Source of the DNA: MFD02979-c5 sp963705385
GTDB taxonomy: Bacteria > Bacteroidota > Bacteroidia > Cytophagales > Amoebophilaceae
DNA length: 64,000 nt
Direction of reading: 5' to 3'
NCBI GenBank assembly: GCA_963705385.1
Contig: OY970075.1
Span: 558,001 to 622,000, forward strand
Part shown: in pieces, positions 45,106-54,725 of the stretch
Layout: every line of letters begins with the position of its first letter
Numbering within the stretch: the stretch's first letter is position 1
Made by a program: the position numbers and the translations under genes
The notes under the pieces: generated by a model
What the model saw: the letters and a program-made list of their open reading frames with translations, nothing else
What the model was told of the DNA's origin: nothing
Databases searched by the model: none

Positions 45106-46323
45106 CTAAACTTTTCTTCGGGCTATCTGTTCAACGATGCTTACAAAATGCTCTATTTCCTCTTGGGTATTGTAAATGGCTATAGAAGCACGTATTACCC
45201 CTTCAACACCAAATCGCTCCATGAGCGGTTGTGTACAACTGTGCCCTGTCCTAACAGCGATGCCATAGGCATCTAACAGCATCCCTGCATCTAGGTGGTG
45301 TATGCCTTTTATAGTAAAGGCAATAATGCTTGCTTTATTAGCTGCATTACCAATTATTTGAACTTTATCAAGGGAGTTTAGCAATTCAAGTCCCCAATCT
45401 AGCAATTTTTTTTCGCGTGTTCTAATGTTTTTGTATCCTATTTGTTGGATAAAATTCAATGCTTCTTGGAAGGCAATGATGCCAGCTATATTGGGGGTAC
45501 CTGCTTCAAATTTGTAAGGCAGCTCGTTGTAAGTAGTATGGGTTAAGGTTACCTCTTGAATCATTTCTCCCCCGCCCTGATAAGGGGGCATGCTTTCTAA
45601 CAAGGCTTTTTTGCCATATAAAAAGCCTACACCTGTAGGTCCGTAAGCCTTGTGTGCAGAAAATGCTAAGAAATCACAGTCTAGCTTTTGTACGTTGATA
45701 GGAAGGTGGGGGATTGCTTGTGCCCCGTCTACTACTACTATGGCTCCTTGTGCATGAGCCCTTTGGATGATTTCTTCGATTGGATTAATTGTACCTAGTG
45801 TGTTAGAGACGTGACTGATAGCTACCACCTTAGTCCTTGGTGTAAGCAGTTTTTCAAAAGCAGGCAGCAAAAGTTCGCCTGTATCACTGATGGGAATGAC
45901 CTTAAGGGTAGCTCCTTGAGCTTGGCAGAGCATTTGCCAGGGAACGAGGTTGGCATGGTGCTCCATGTGCGAGATGATGACTTCATCCCCTGCCTGTACA
46001 TAGGTCCTGCCGTAGGAAGAAGCTACTAGGTTAATGCTTGCTGTTGTTCCCTGGGTAAAAATAATTTCTGCTGCGTCAGCTGCATGGATAAATTGCTGCA
46101 CACGCTTTCTCGTAACTTCTAAAGCGCTTGTAGCCCTTTCAGCCAATTCATGGGTAGCTCTGTGCACATTGGCGTTGTCTTGCTGGTAATAATGCATCAG
46201 TGCATCAAGCACAGCTTGAGGCTTTTGTGTAGTAGCAGCATTATCCAGGTAAACCAGGGGCTTGCCATGCACTTTTTGGTGTAGCGCAGGAAACAGGTCT
46301 CTGATCTTTTGAATGTCTAGCAT
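45106..46323 (-). CDS. sufS: Cysteine desulfurase SufS
   Basis: This PLP enzyme takes sulfur from cysteine to form a persulfide. The start at 46323 (MLDIQKIRDLFPALHQ) is the usual N-terminus; the frame runs 14 codons further upstream. Visible features are YLDNAATTQKPQAVLDAL, the THEL-type substrate segment, the PLP Lys in SAHKAYGPTGVGFLYG, and the catalytic Cys in RTGHSCTQPLM. It is complete. It is separated from sufD upstream by the large symporter-kinase-like gene. Confidence 0.96.
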   Translation of the reverse strand: MLDIQKIRDLFPALHQKVHGKPLVYLDNAATTQKPQAVLDALMHYYQQDNANVHRATHELAERATSALEVTRKRVQQFIHAADAAEIIFTQGTTASINLVASSYGRTYVQAGDEVIISHMEHHANLVPWQMLCQAQGATLKVIPISDTGELLLPAFEKLLTPRTKVVAISHVSNTLGTINPIEEIIQRAHAQGAIVVVDGAQAIPHLPINVQKLDCDFLAFSAHKAYGPTGVGFLYGKKALLESMPPYQGGGEMIQEVTLTHTTYNELPYKFEAGTPNIAGIIAFQEALNFIQQIGYKNIRTREKKLLDWGLELLNSLDKVQIIGNAANKASIIAFTIKGIHHLDAGMLLDAYGIAVRTGHSCTQPLMERFGVEGVIRASIAIYNTQEEIEHFVSIVEQIARRKV

Positions 46324-46463
46324 GTCATACAACAAAGGGATATTAATTTCTGGCTCCTTGTCCATAGGCTTTAGTAGACTGTTGCAAGGCTAGATTTAGC
46401 TCATGAACACAGGTTTCCTTAAGTTTTGCAACGGTCTCATGTTTTCTACACTTGACTCACCTT

Positions 46464-49253
46464 TTAATCTACTGGTGGCAGCTTTAAGACAAATTCTAGA
46501 TAAGACTTATCTAGGTGCCGAGCTTTACATAAGATGCGGCCTTCCATTGCCTCCATGATAAGTTTGCAGATCGCCATATCCCAGTTAGTATGCTCCAGTT
46601 GCTCTGCTTCTGAAAGAGTGGTGAATAGCTTTTCAGCCACTGAAGGCGCTAGGTCTATCGCATACGCTCTAATTGTTACACTTCCTGGTGCCAGGTTTAC
46701 CTTAATAGCGCCCCTGTCAGGATAAGAGCAAATATAACGCAACAAGCACAGTACAACATACTGGAAATGCAAAGGCGAGATCTTGGCTTTAAAGTCTTGC
46801 CTTAAGTCTGCCTCTAGCAAATAGGGTTCTTGCTGGAAAAAGCACTCCTCGATGGAGATTGATACACAGGGCCCAATAGCACAGGGCTCTAGATGAGGAG
46901 CAATCACCTTGGCCTTGAGCGCACTGGTCAATATATCTAAGGCTTGCTCACTTTGCCTGATTACTGCTAGGCTAGCAAACATCAAGTTGCCTATATACTC
47001 GATCGTGTCAGGTTTTATTGTAAGCTTTACCTGCCCTTCTTCCACTTTTCCTTGTTCTTGGAGCTCCTGGGCTTGCTGCGCATACATCCTCACATGCCCG
47101 TCTACAACATGGGCCAGTTGATCAAGGGACCAGAGGGTGCGTTTTGCTTCTTGACTGACTGTATCCCCAAGAAGTTGAGAGATTTGAAGTTTCTCAAGGA
47201 AATTTTGCTCTTTACGCCTGGCAAAGATTAAACCAATGAGCGTAGCAAAAAATACTTGGTAGACCAGCAAGTAGACATTGGTAAAATCAAGGGTTAAATG
47301 GACAGTACCTACTACTTGGGTGTAAAACAAAACCCCCAAGGAAACTCCTGCTCCCATGAGGATGAAAAAGCTAATCCAATCTACCAACACAATCATAAAC
47401 ATAATGGACATCGTTACATTGACAAGCCATTCTACACTGCCTTGTGCAAGTAAGAACATCACCGTAGTTGTAAAAGGGATGCAGTAGAGCACCGTTGCAT
47501 GCCAAAACGTTGGCATGTATGGTTTTAAAGTGCTAGGCCACTTTTCTTCAAAGAGTAGCAGCACACAGAGGAAGGCTCCTACCAGGCGCAGCGGTAGCAT
47601 GATACTATAAGACTGGTGGGCAATTGGTGACCACATAAAGTAAGGTACAATAAAGCTGACACAGCAGAAGATCCCAAATATCAAGTAGGGAGCTCCATAC
47701 TTGATGACCCGTTGCTGAGAGTAGTGAACAATGTTACTGGGTGTAGGGATATACAGGGCTAGTTGCTGGAAGAAACGACCCCATTTCGGTCTCCACACCC
47801 TGTCTATTTCTACGTATTGCATTTGCTGTACAATAGAAAAACCTTTGTTTTGCACAATGTGCATACCAAAAAACACAATACCGTTAGCTAGTATGCTGAT
47901 AGGTAAAGAAAGGTGGCTGTGGGTAGCAGGTAGATAGATAGTAGCAATAACATAAGCAAGGATGGTCATAGGTAAAGCTGTATAAAAAGAACGTTTGTCT
48001 GTTTTAAGGCCCATGATTCCTGATAAAAGGGGAAACATGAGGATAGGACCTGTGAAACCCATAGAACTAAATAAATAACCAAGGATCTCATCGGTAGTAG
48101 CGCCTGCCCCAGCCACGCCTACTAGCACAGCTACAATGCCTATAGCTAGGGTGCTGTATTGGGCCCAGGAAAGCTCATTGATAGCCACTTTACGGCTGTC
48201 ACAAATAGGCTTAAGCACATCATGGGTAAAGGTAAGACCTGAAGCATGCAGGTAAGAGTCAATCGTAGACATGCTCACCGCCAAGACACCTGCTATGGCC
48301 AACCCCTTGATACCTACGGGTAGCAGCTCTTGCACAATGTGGGGGAATACCTGGGTAGCTTCTATAGTAGGGTACAGCACAAGGCCGGCAAGCCCTATGA
48401 GCATGACAACCATGTTCAATGCAGGGTAAAGGGCAGCCATAACCAAGTACTGATTCCTAATCTGGCTGGGCCTTTTGGCCATGAGCAGGCGCTGAATAAT
48501 AGCAGGATCGATCAGACCAGCAGGGAGTATGGTCCACATTAGGAAAAGCGTAGCATAGTAGGAAAACCTCTCATGGTTGAGTATTTCAAACTTGACTGCA
48601 GGTACTTGTATAAACAGCTCTTGGATACCTCCTACATGGCCCACAGCCATGGTAGCTGTAACAGGGATAACCACAATAAGGATCGCAAATTGCAATACAT
48701 CTGTAGTAGTAACTGCCTTAATACCCCCATGCGCTGAGTACACTGCCAGGACTAACCCACCTATGACCACGCCCCAGCTGGCCTTAATGCCTAGTAATGA
48801 TTCAAAAATAATGCCCAGCACAATCATTTCCATGCTGGCGATGCAAATGGAGGAAAGTAGTCCTAGGGTTCCTGCAATGAGTTTACTATGCTTATCGTAA
48901 AAATGCTCCATCAAGTCTCCCATGGTAATGCAATGATCAAAAGTTGCTGCCCTAGGAACAATGAAAAGCCCTAAAAGCACAAACGAGATAACGATGCCAG
49001 CGAGTGCTGTACTATAGATAATTCCATGTGAGAAGACCTGTGCTGCATCATTGATAAGACTTTCTCCCGAAAAATTAGTAGCCATATAGGTCAGCACGAG
49101 CGTACCTGCACCATACATTTTGTTGGCAATGGCATAGTTTTTAATGTCTTTGATGTCCCGGCCTGACCAATAGCCTACAACTAAGGTGATGAGCAAAGAG
49201 GCATAGACAATCAAGTGATCTGGACTGAGATAGTTCATCGCTGTGTTGGTCAT
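46464..49253 (-). CDS. Sodium:solute symporter-sensor fusion with degenerate kinase-like C-terminus
   Basis: The 929-residue protein has three parts. Residues 1 to about 460 form a sodium:solute symporter of about 13 spans (GYWSGRDIKDIKNYAIANK, NFSGESLINDAAQVF, SMSTIDSYLHASGLTF). Residues about 500-690 add six more spans, similar in pattern to CqsS/LqsS-type sensor membrane domains. Residues about 700-929 look like a histidine kinase module, but no clear phospho-accepting H-box or ATP-binding N-box Asn is visible (LLRYICSY replaces the usual NLLxNA region). Fusions of this kind act as nutrient sensors in other bacteria (CbrA-like). The C-terminus here may be non-catalytic. It interrupts the suf cluster. 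Confidence 0.82.
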   Translation of the reverse strand: MTNTAMNYLSPDHLIVYASLLITLVVGYWSGRDIKDIKNYAIANKMYGAGTLVLTYMATNFSGESLINDAAQVFSHGIIYSTALAGIVISFVLLGLFIVPRAATFDHCITMGDLMEHFYDKHSKLIAGTLGLLSSICIASMEMIVLGIIFESLLGIKASWGVVIGGLVLAVYSAHGGIKAVTTTDVLQFAILIVVIPVTATMAVGHVGGIQELFIQVPAVKFEILNHERFSYYATLFLMWTILPAGLIDPAIIQRLLMAKRPSQIRNQYLVMAALYPALNMVVMLIGLAGLVLYPTIEATQVFPHIVQELLPVGIKGLAIAGVLAVSMSTIDSYLHASGLTFTHDVLKPICDSRKVAINELSWAQYSTLAIGIVAVLVGVAGAGATTDEILGYLFSSMGFTGPILMFPLLSGIMGLKTDKRSFYTALPMTILAYVIATIYLPATHSHLSLPISILANGIVFFGMHIVQNKGFSIVQQMQYVEIDRVWRPKWGRFFQQLALYIPTPSNIVHYSQQRVIKYGAPYLIFGIFCCVSFIVPYFMWSPIAHQSYSIMLPLRLVGAFLCVLLLFEEKWPSTLKPYMPTFWHATVLYCIPFTTTVMFLLAQGSVEWLVNVTMSIMFMIVLVDWISFFILMGAGVSLGVLFYTQVVGTVHLTLDFTNVYLLVYQVFFATLIGLIFARRKEQNFLEKLQISQLLGDTVSQEAKRTLWSLDQLAHVVDGHVRMYAQQAQELQEQGKVEEGQVKLTIKPDTIEYIGNLMFASLAVIRQSEQALDILTSALKAKVIAPHLEPCAIGPCVSISIEECFFQQEPYLLEADLRQDFKAKISPLHFQYVVLCLLRYICSYPDRGAIKVNLAPGSVTIRAYAIDLAPSVAEKLFTTLSEAEQLEHTNWDMAICKLIMEAMEGRILCKARHLDKSYLEFVLKLPPVD

Positions 49254-49457
49254 TTAGTCAGGTAGTTTGTTGTTTATATCATTTTACACCAACTGTGTAC
49301 TTAACGTTAATCATGCAGTCGGGTCTTTAACAATCCAGTTCCAATCACTATAAAACCTAAAAAATTATTCGCAGTTTTATATAATAACAAAAATTACTAT
49401 GTGTTATCCATGAAAATTTCTAGATAAACTATAAGAAATATCATGACATCATTGAAC

Positions 49458-50798
49458 TCAATCTATCTGATCAGCCTCCTGAATTAGCCTTGCCTCTAAA
49501 TGACTGTGTAGGTGCTCTCTTAATGAGTACAAAGGAACCTTATTCATCACCTCGCTAGCAAAAGCCCGAAGCAGCAGTTGAGACGCTGCCTTTTGCTGTA
49601 ACCCTCTTGTCCGTAAGTAAAATAGCTGGTCTGTGTCTAGTTGGCCTGTAGTGGCGCCGTGTGAACACTTTACGTCATCAGCCCAAATTTCAAGTTGTGG
49701 TTGGGTATGAATAGTAGCTTGATCAGAGAGTATTAGGTTTTCATTTGCCTGAAATGCATTAGTTTTTTGTGATTCAGCCTGCACATAGATGCTACCATTA
49801 AAGACGCCGGTAGCCTCGCCGGCTATGATGCCTTTATATAGCTCATTGCTATACGTGTGTGGTCGGCGATGGTCTACTTGAGTGTGGTTGTCAACGTGCT
49901 GTTGTCCACACAAATAATAAAGCCCATACATATTGGTTTCAGTATGGGAAGCATTGATGGTAATCTCTAGGTTGTTTCTGACCAATGTACCTCCCCACGT
50001 AAAAGTATAGGCATTCAGTACACTCTGTTGGGCTTGCTGGCACTGAACGATGTTTACGTGGTAGGCTTGTGGTCCTGGCTGCGTTTGCAAAGTGTAGTAA
50101 TCCATGCAGGCACTTTGTTCCACAGTAATTTCAATCATTGCATTTGTAAAGCTTGGTTTTTCGCCCAAGGTAAACCACGAGGTGATGATGCTGGCCTGGC
50201 TGTTTTTACTACCAAAAATCAATATACGTGGATTAACGATAGCCTGCTGCGTATGGGCGTCTGTAATATGATAAAGCAACAAGGGCTTTTCCAGAATCAC
50301 ATGCTCAGCAAGGTGGATAAAAGTCCCTTCCTCAAACAAGGCTGCATTCAAGGCAGCAAAGGAGTCTGTTTTGTGCTGATCATACTGGGCAAAGTGTTGT
50401 AGAAAGTGCTCCTGGTGCTGTTGATAAGCTTCTTCAAAGGTAAGAAGCTGCACAGAGGCTTCAAGGTCTCCTAGCTGTGAGTACCTCCTGCTTAGCTGTC
50501 CGTTGAGCAGCACAACGTGGTAAGCATCGAGGTGATGGTAAAGTACGGATGTGGCTTCTTCTGAAGGTAGCTGCACAGGTTGGGTAGTATGGACCTTGTC
50601 AAAAACCCTATTTAAGACGTCGGTGATAGGTGTGTACTTATATGCTTCAGCTTTCAGGGCTGGTAGGCCTTGTTCTTGGAAGGTATCCCAGGCCTGCTGT
50701 CTCTTTGTATAAAGAGGATGCGTACTATCTAGTGCTTCAAAGCGCTTGGTAAAAGCCTGTAGCAAAGGAAAGGGAGATGAGGCTGGGTCCATATTCAA
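49458..50798 (-). CDS. sufD: Fe-S assembly scaffold subunit SufD
   Basis: SufD forms the SufBC2D scaffold with SufB and SufC. The 446-residue protein shows the beta-helix core (VNPRILIFGSKNSQASIITS, ETNMYGLYYLCGQQHVDNHTQVDHRRPHTYSNELYKGI) and the C-terminal CSHGATTGQLDTDQLFYLRTRG with the conserved CSHGAT. A start at Met3 is also possible. It follows sufC by 28 bp. Confidence 0.94.
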   Translation of the reverse strand: MNMDPASSPFPLLQAFTKRFEALDSTHPLYTKRQQAWDTFQEQGLPALKAEAYKYTPITDVLNRVFDKVHTTQPVQLPSEEATSVLYHHLDAYHVVLLNGQLSRRYSQLGDLEASVQLLTFEEAYQQHQEHFLQHFAQYDQHKTDSFAALNAALFEEGTFIHLAEHVILEKPLLLYHITDAHTQQAIVNPRILIFGSKNSQASIITSWFTLGEKPSFTNAMIEITVEQSACMDYYTLQTQPGPQAYHVNIVQCQQAQQSVLNAYTFTWGGTLVRNNLEITINASHTETNMYGLYYLCGQQHVDNHTQVDHRRPHTYSNELYKGIIAGEATGVFNGSIYVQAESQKTNAFQANENLILSDQATIHTQPQLEIWADDVKCSHGATTGQLDTDQLFYLRTRGLQQKAASQLLLRAFASEVMNKVPLYSLREHLHSHLEARLIQEADQID

Positions 50799-50826
50799 GC
50801 GATTAGGTGTTTAACAAGCTACTTTT

Positions 50827-51582
50827 TCAGAGGGCCACGACTGCTTCTCTGAGCCAGTCATACCCTTTGGCCTCTAGCTCCTGGGCAAGCGCTTTAGTGC
50901 CTGATCGGACTATCTTACCGCCATAGAGCACATGCACAAAGTCTGGAACGATGTAGTCCAGCAGTCGTTGGTAATGTGTGATGACGATCATAGCATTTTC
51001 TTTGGTTCGTAGCTGTTCAACGCCATGGGCAACTGTTTTTAGCGCATCAATGTCTAGCCCAGAGTCAGTCTCATCCAGGATGGATAGGGTAGGGGCCAGC
51101 ATGGCCATTTGGAAGATTTCATTGCGTTTTTTCTCGCCTCCAGAAAACCCTTCATTCAAAGACCTATGCACAAGGGTGGGGTCCATGTCTACTAGCTTCA
51201 TTTTCTCCTTTATCAGCGCTAAAAAATCTACTGCATCTAAAGGCGGCTTACCTTGCTGCTTTCTGATCTGGTTGACAGCTGTCTTTAAGAAGTTGGTATT
51301 GCTCACACCTGGAATCTCTACAGGGTATTGAAAGGCTAGGAAAAGGCCAGCTGCTGCCCGCTCTTCTGGGGCTAGCACTAGTAAATCCTTACCCAAGAAA
51401 GTGATGCTGCCTTCGGTAACCGTATACCCTTCTTTGCCTGCCAGCATAGCAGCCAGTGTGCTTTTTCCTGATCCATTAGGCCCCATCATAGCGTGTACTT
51501 CCCCTGCCTTGACAGTCAAGTTGATGCCTTTGAGAATTTCTTTGCCTTCTACAGCTACTTTTAGGTGGGTGATTTCAAGCAT
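50827..51582 (-). CDS. sufC: Fe-S assembly ATPase SufC
   Basis: SufC is the ABC-type ATPase of the scaffold. Its 251 residues have Walker A GPNGSGKST, the FLAFQYPVEIPGVSN Q-loop region, the signature FSGGEKKRNEIFQ, and Walker B SILDETDSGLDIDALK with the SufC-specific sequence. In related genomes sufB precedes sufC, but here the upstream 140 bp end at an IS481-like element and no sufB is seen. Confidence 0.97.
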   Translation of the reverse strand: MLEITHLKVAVEGKEILKGINLTVKAGEVHAMMGPNGSGKSTLAAMLAGKEGYTVTEGSITFLGKDLLVLAPEERAAAGLFLAFQYPVEIPGVSNTNFLKTAVNQIRKQQGKPPLDAVDFLALIKEKMKLVDMDPTLVHRSLNEGFSGGEKKRNEIFQMAMLAPTLSILDETDSGLDIDALKTVAHGVEQLRTKENAMIVITHYQRLLDYIVPDFVHVLYGGKIVRSGTKALAQELEAKGYDWLREAVVAL

Positions 51583-51719
51583 ATTGATTTGCTTTTGGCT
51601 GAAAATAATGACGCGAAGTTACAAAGGACCACTAACTTCATCACCTATCCAAGCGCTTTCAAACATCCATCAGGCTGTGCTTAAAAAGGCTTTAGTTAGT
51701 TTTGTTAAGTTTGGCTAGG

Positions 51720-52735
51720 TGTTTAGTCCCAGAGAATTATGGTATATTGAGTAAAGATAATAATACATGGAGAAAAAGCTTATGGGACAAGTATTACATG
51801 CTAATGCCAGAACAACGCAGGCAATCCGTAGAGAGATACGTAATTGTAAAGAGAGCTTAGTTAAAGCTGCTAAACGATTTAATGTTAATCCTAAAACCAT
51901 ATCTAAATGGAAAAAAAGGGAAGATCCCCAAGATCTTCCTATGGGGCCTAAGAAGATAAAGTCTACAGTACTATCAGAGGCTCAAGAACAAGCAATAGTG
52001 GCATTTAGGAAGATGACACTATTACCCCTTGATGATGTGCTATACAGTCTCCAGGAGATAATACCTCATTTGACTAGATCCTCTTTACACAGATGCCTTA
52101 AGAGACATGGTTGTTCTGTTCTTCCTAAAAAACAAGCTATAGCTACTCAGAAAAAGAAATTCAAACAATATCCTATCGGCTATTTCCATGTTGATATTAC
52201 GGAACTTAGCACTGCACAAGGTAAGCTTTATCTCTACGTTGGTATAGATAGAACCTCTAAGTTTGCTTATGCAGAGCTCCACGAGCGTCAAACCAAGTTG
52301 ATTGCAGCAGCATTTTTGGGTGAGTTAATCCAGGTAGTGCCATACAAAATTCACAAGGTGCTCACCGATAATGGGATTCAATTCACAAACCATGAGCATC
52401 ATAAAAATGCTTTTGCACACATATTTGAACGCACGTGCAAAGAACATATTATAGAGCACAGAAAGACTAAAGTAAAGCATCCATGGACTAATGGACAAGT
52501 AGAACGCATGAACAGAGGGTTAAAAGAAGCTACGGTAAATACGTTTACCTATGCAAGTCATCTACAACTCAAAGAACACCTTCATGCTTATCTGATGGCT
52601 TATAACTTTGCCAAGCGGCTGAAGAGCCTAAAGGGCAAAACCCCGTGGCAATTTATTATTAATGAATGGAGGACGCATCCGGAATATTTTAATATTAATC
52701 CAAACCACTTCTTTCCGGGACTAAAAAACCCTTAA
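51720..52735 (+). mobile_element. IS481-like insertion sequence
   Basis: The transposase gene is bordered by short inverted repeats. The left end reads TGTTTAGTCCCAGAG from 51720. The right end, read inward on the minus strand from about 52730, is TTTTTTAGTCCCGGAA. They share TTTAGTCCCnGA. The right repeat lies inside the last codons of the transposase. No target-site duplication was recognised. The element lies between sufC and the thiL-like gene. Confidence 0.65.
51767..52735 (+). CDS. IS481-family transposase
   Basis: This is a 322-residue DDE transposase. An N-terminal helix-turn-helix (SLVKAAKRFNVNPKTISKWKKRE) binds DNA. The catalytic core has the first Asp in FHVDITEL, the second in LTDNGIQFTN and the Glu in NGQVERMNRGLKEAT, spaced as in the IS481/IS3 rve fold. 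The frame is intact and full length, so the element may still be active. Confidence 0.93.
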   Translation: MEKKLMGQVLHANARTTQAIRREIRNCKESLVKAAKRFNVNPKTISKWKKREDPQDLPMGPKKIKSTVLSEAQEQAIVAFRKMTLLPLDDVLYSLQEIIPHLTRSSLHRCLKRHGCSVLPKKQAIATQKKKFKQYPIGYFHVDITELSTAQGKLYLYVGIDRTSKFAYAELHERQTKLIAAAFLGELIQVVPYKIHKVLTDNGIQFTNHEHHKNAFAHIFERTCKEHIIEHRKTKVKHPWTNGQVERMNRGLKEATVNTFTYASHLQLKEHLHAYLMAYNFAKRLKSLKGKTPWQFIINEWRTHPEYFNINPNHFFPGLKNP

Positions 52736-52863
52736 GTTTCGGTATATTGTGGTAGCTAGGATAAATTTTGTGGCACAATTTACAACTTGCAGGAGATGAG
52801 TTAATAACCTTGGAAAGTCATTAAAAATGTAATTATTAAACAAAATAGACATGAATGCATGCC

Positions 52864-53901
52864 ATGACAGAAAAACGAACAGAAATCAAAGAACTTGGCA
52901 AATTCAAGCTGATAGACAGACTTACAAAAGGTTTTTCCTTGCAGCACGCAAGCTCTGTTCTAGGTGTAGGCGATGATGCCGCCATCATTGATGCTGGCAA
53001 CTATTATAAGCTTGTTGCTACTGCACTGTTGCTAGAGGTCATCCATTTTGATTTGACCTACTGCCCGCTCAAACACTTGGGTTACAAGGCTGTTGTGGTG
53101 AGCCTCTCTAACCTTGCAGCGATGAATGGTGTGCCTGAGCAGATCACTGTCAACCTTGGCGCCAGCAATAGATTTTCTCTAGAAGCATTACAAGAACTTT
53201 ATAAAGGCATACATTTGGCTTGTGAAAATTACAAGGTAGACCTAGTGGGAAGTGATGTAACTGCTTCTGCTACGGGGCTGGCCATCGCTATAACGGCGAT
53301 TGGTCAAGTAGCTAAGGATAAAGTGTGTCAAAGGAAAGGCATGCAACCCAATGATATCCTCTGTGTTACTGGCGACCTAGGGGGCGCTTATATAGGTCTG
53401 CAAATTCTTACTAGAGAGAAGCAAGTACTTGAAGTTGACAAAAACATGCAGCCAGAGCTGGACCCTCATCAATACATGTTACAACGACAGCTCAAACCAG
53501 AAGCCCGCACAGATATTGTACATGAACTGCATGACTTATCACTGGTGCCTACCGCCATGATTGACCTATCAGATGGGCTGACTTCTGAATTATTTCAGCT
53601 TAGTAAAGCTGCCCAGCTAGGAATCCGCATTTACGAAGACAAGCTTCCTATTGATAAACGTGCTTATGAAACCGCCCTAGCGCTCAATCTAGATCCCATC
53701 ATGTGTGCTATGCATGGCGGTGAAGACTATGAGTTGCTCTTTACCGTTAAGCCCCAGGATCTCAACAAGGTAGAAAAGCATCCAGACATAAGCTTGATTG
53801 GTTACGTAACAGAAGCATCCCAAGGCCTAAGATTAATTACAAATGCAGGCACTACAGTGCCTCTGACAGCTCCTGGGTGGGAGCAGCTAAGTATGAGTTA
53901 A
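52864..53901 (+). CDS. thiL: Thiamine-monophosphate kinase-like protein (ThiL family)
   Basis: ThiL phosphorylates thiamine monophosphate to the diphosphate cofactor. The 345-residue protein (start at Met4 of the frame) keeps GVGDDAA, the CVTGDLGGAYIGLQ loop, MIDLSDGLTSEL and HGGEDYELLFTV. Other active-site positions differ from the family. The STDTLVAGNHF-type motif reads ATALLLEVIHF, so its Asp is lost. KALAVNLSDLAAM reads KAVVVSLSNLAAM, so Asn and Asp become Ser and Asn. These residues bind metal and ATP in E. coli ThiL. The protein may be impaired or have changed function. No thi genes are near. Confidence 0.8.
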   Translation: MTEKRTEIKELGKFKLIDRLTKGFSLQHASSVLGVGDDAAIIDAGNYYKLVATALLLEVIHFDLTYCPLKHLGYKAVVVSLSNLAAMNGVPEQITVNLGASNRFSLEALQELYKGIHLACENYKVDLVGSDVTASATGLAIAITAIGQVAKDKVCQRKGMQPNDILCVTGDLGGAYIGLQILTREKQVLEVDKNMQPELDPHQYMLQRQLKPEARTDIVHELHDLSLVPTAMIDLSDGLTSELFQLSKAAQLGIRIYEDKLPIDKRAYETALALNLDPIMCAMHGGEDYELLFTVKPQDLNKVEKHPDISLIGYVTEASQGLRLITNAGTTVPLTAPGWEQLSMS

Positions 53902-53999
53902 AAAAATTAGCTAGGGATGATCTACTGACTAGACAATGATATGCACTTGCTCCTTGGCTTTTGGTATTATCTTATCAACTATATATATCATTACTAACC

Positions 54000-54725
54000 G
54001 TGTTGGCTGTCTTTTTCAAAGAACTTAATGCTTTTTTCAGCTCACTGATGGCTTATTTCATCATTGGCTTCTTCTTAATTTTAATGGGCCTATGGATGTG
54101 GATATTTCCAGAGACTAATGTCATGGATGGAGGGTATGCTGACATGCAAACGCTGTTTCGCTTTAGCCCATACATGTTCATGTTTCTGATCCCTGCCATT
54201 ACCATGCACACTTTTGCAGAAGAGAAAAGGATGGGTACGCTTGAGCTCTTGCTTACTACTCCACTCACTATTCCACAACTAATCGGGGGAAAATACCTGG
54301 CTAGCATGGTCATCTTGCTATTGACATTGGTCCTGACCAGTGTCTACTATTTTTCTGTGTATCATCTAGCAAGTCCTTTGGGCAATATGGATACTGCTGC
54401 TGTGCTAGGCTCCTATATGGGCCTTATGATGCTTGCTGCAGTATTTGTGGCTATAGGGCTTTTGGCCTCTTCACTGACTGAGCGTCAAATCATTGCTTTT
54501 CTACTTGGCGTACTGCTCTGCTTTTTGCTGTACGAAGCCTTTGATGCTTGGACAACCTTGCAAACCTGGAAAAGCTATTCACTTTTACTTACCCAGCTAG
54601 GCATACGCTATCATTACGACGCCTTGAGTAGGGGCGTTATTGACTCACGCGACTTGCTTTATTTTGCTGGTACAGCTATGATCCTACTTTGGACTACTGG
54701 TCTAGTACTTCACTATAAAAGATGA
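54000..54725 (+). CDS. gldF: ABC-type permease GldF
   Basis: GldF is the permease of the GldAFG ABC complex needed for Bacteroidota gliding or secretion. The protein has about six spans, with the FFKELNAFFSSLMAYFIIGFF N-terminus, RFSPYMFMFLIPAITMHTFAEEKRMGTLELLLTTPLT, and LTERQIIAFLLG. No ATG is available at the right place; the best start is GTG at 54000, with a TTG at 53961 as alternative. It overlaps gldG by 4 bases. The ATPase gldA is not in the window. Confidence 0.87.
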   Translation: MLAVFFKELNAFFSSLMAYFIIGFFLILMGLWMWIFPETNVMDGGYADMQTLFRFSPYMFMFLIPAITMHTFAEEKRMGTLELLLTTPLTIPQLIGGKYLASMVILLLTLVLTSVYYFSVYHLASPLGNMDTAAVLGSYMGLMMLAAVFVAIGLLASSLTERQIIAFLLGVLLCFLLYEAFDAWTTLQTWKSYSLLLTQLGIRYHYDALSRGVIDSRDLLYFAGTAMILLWTTGLVLHYKR

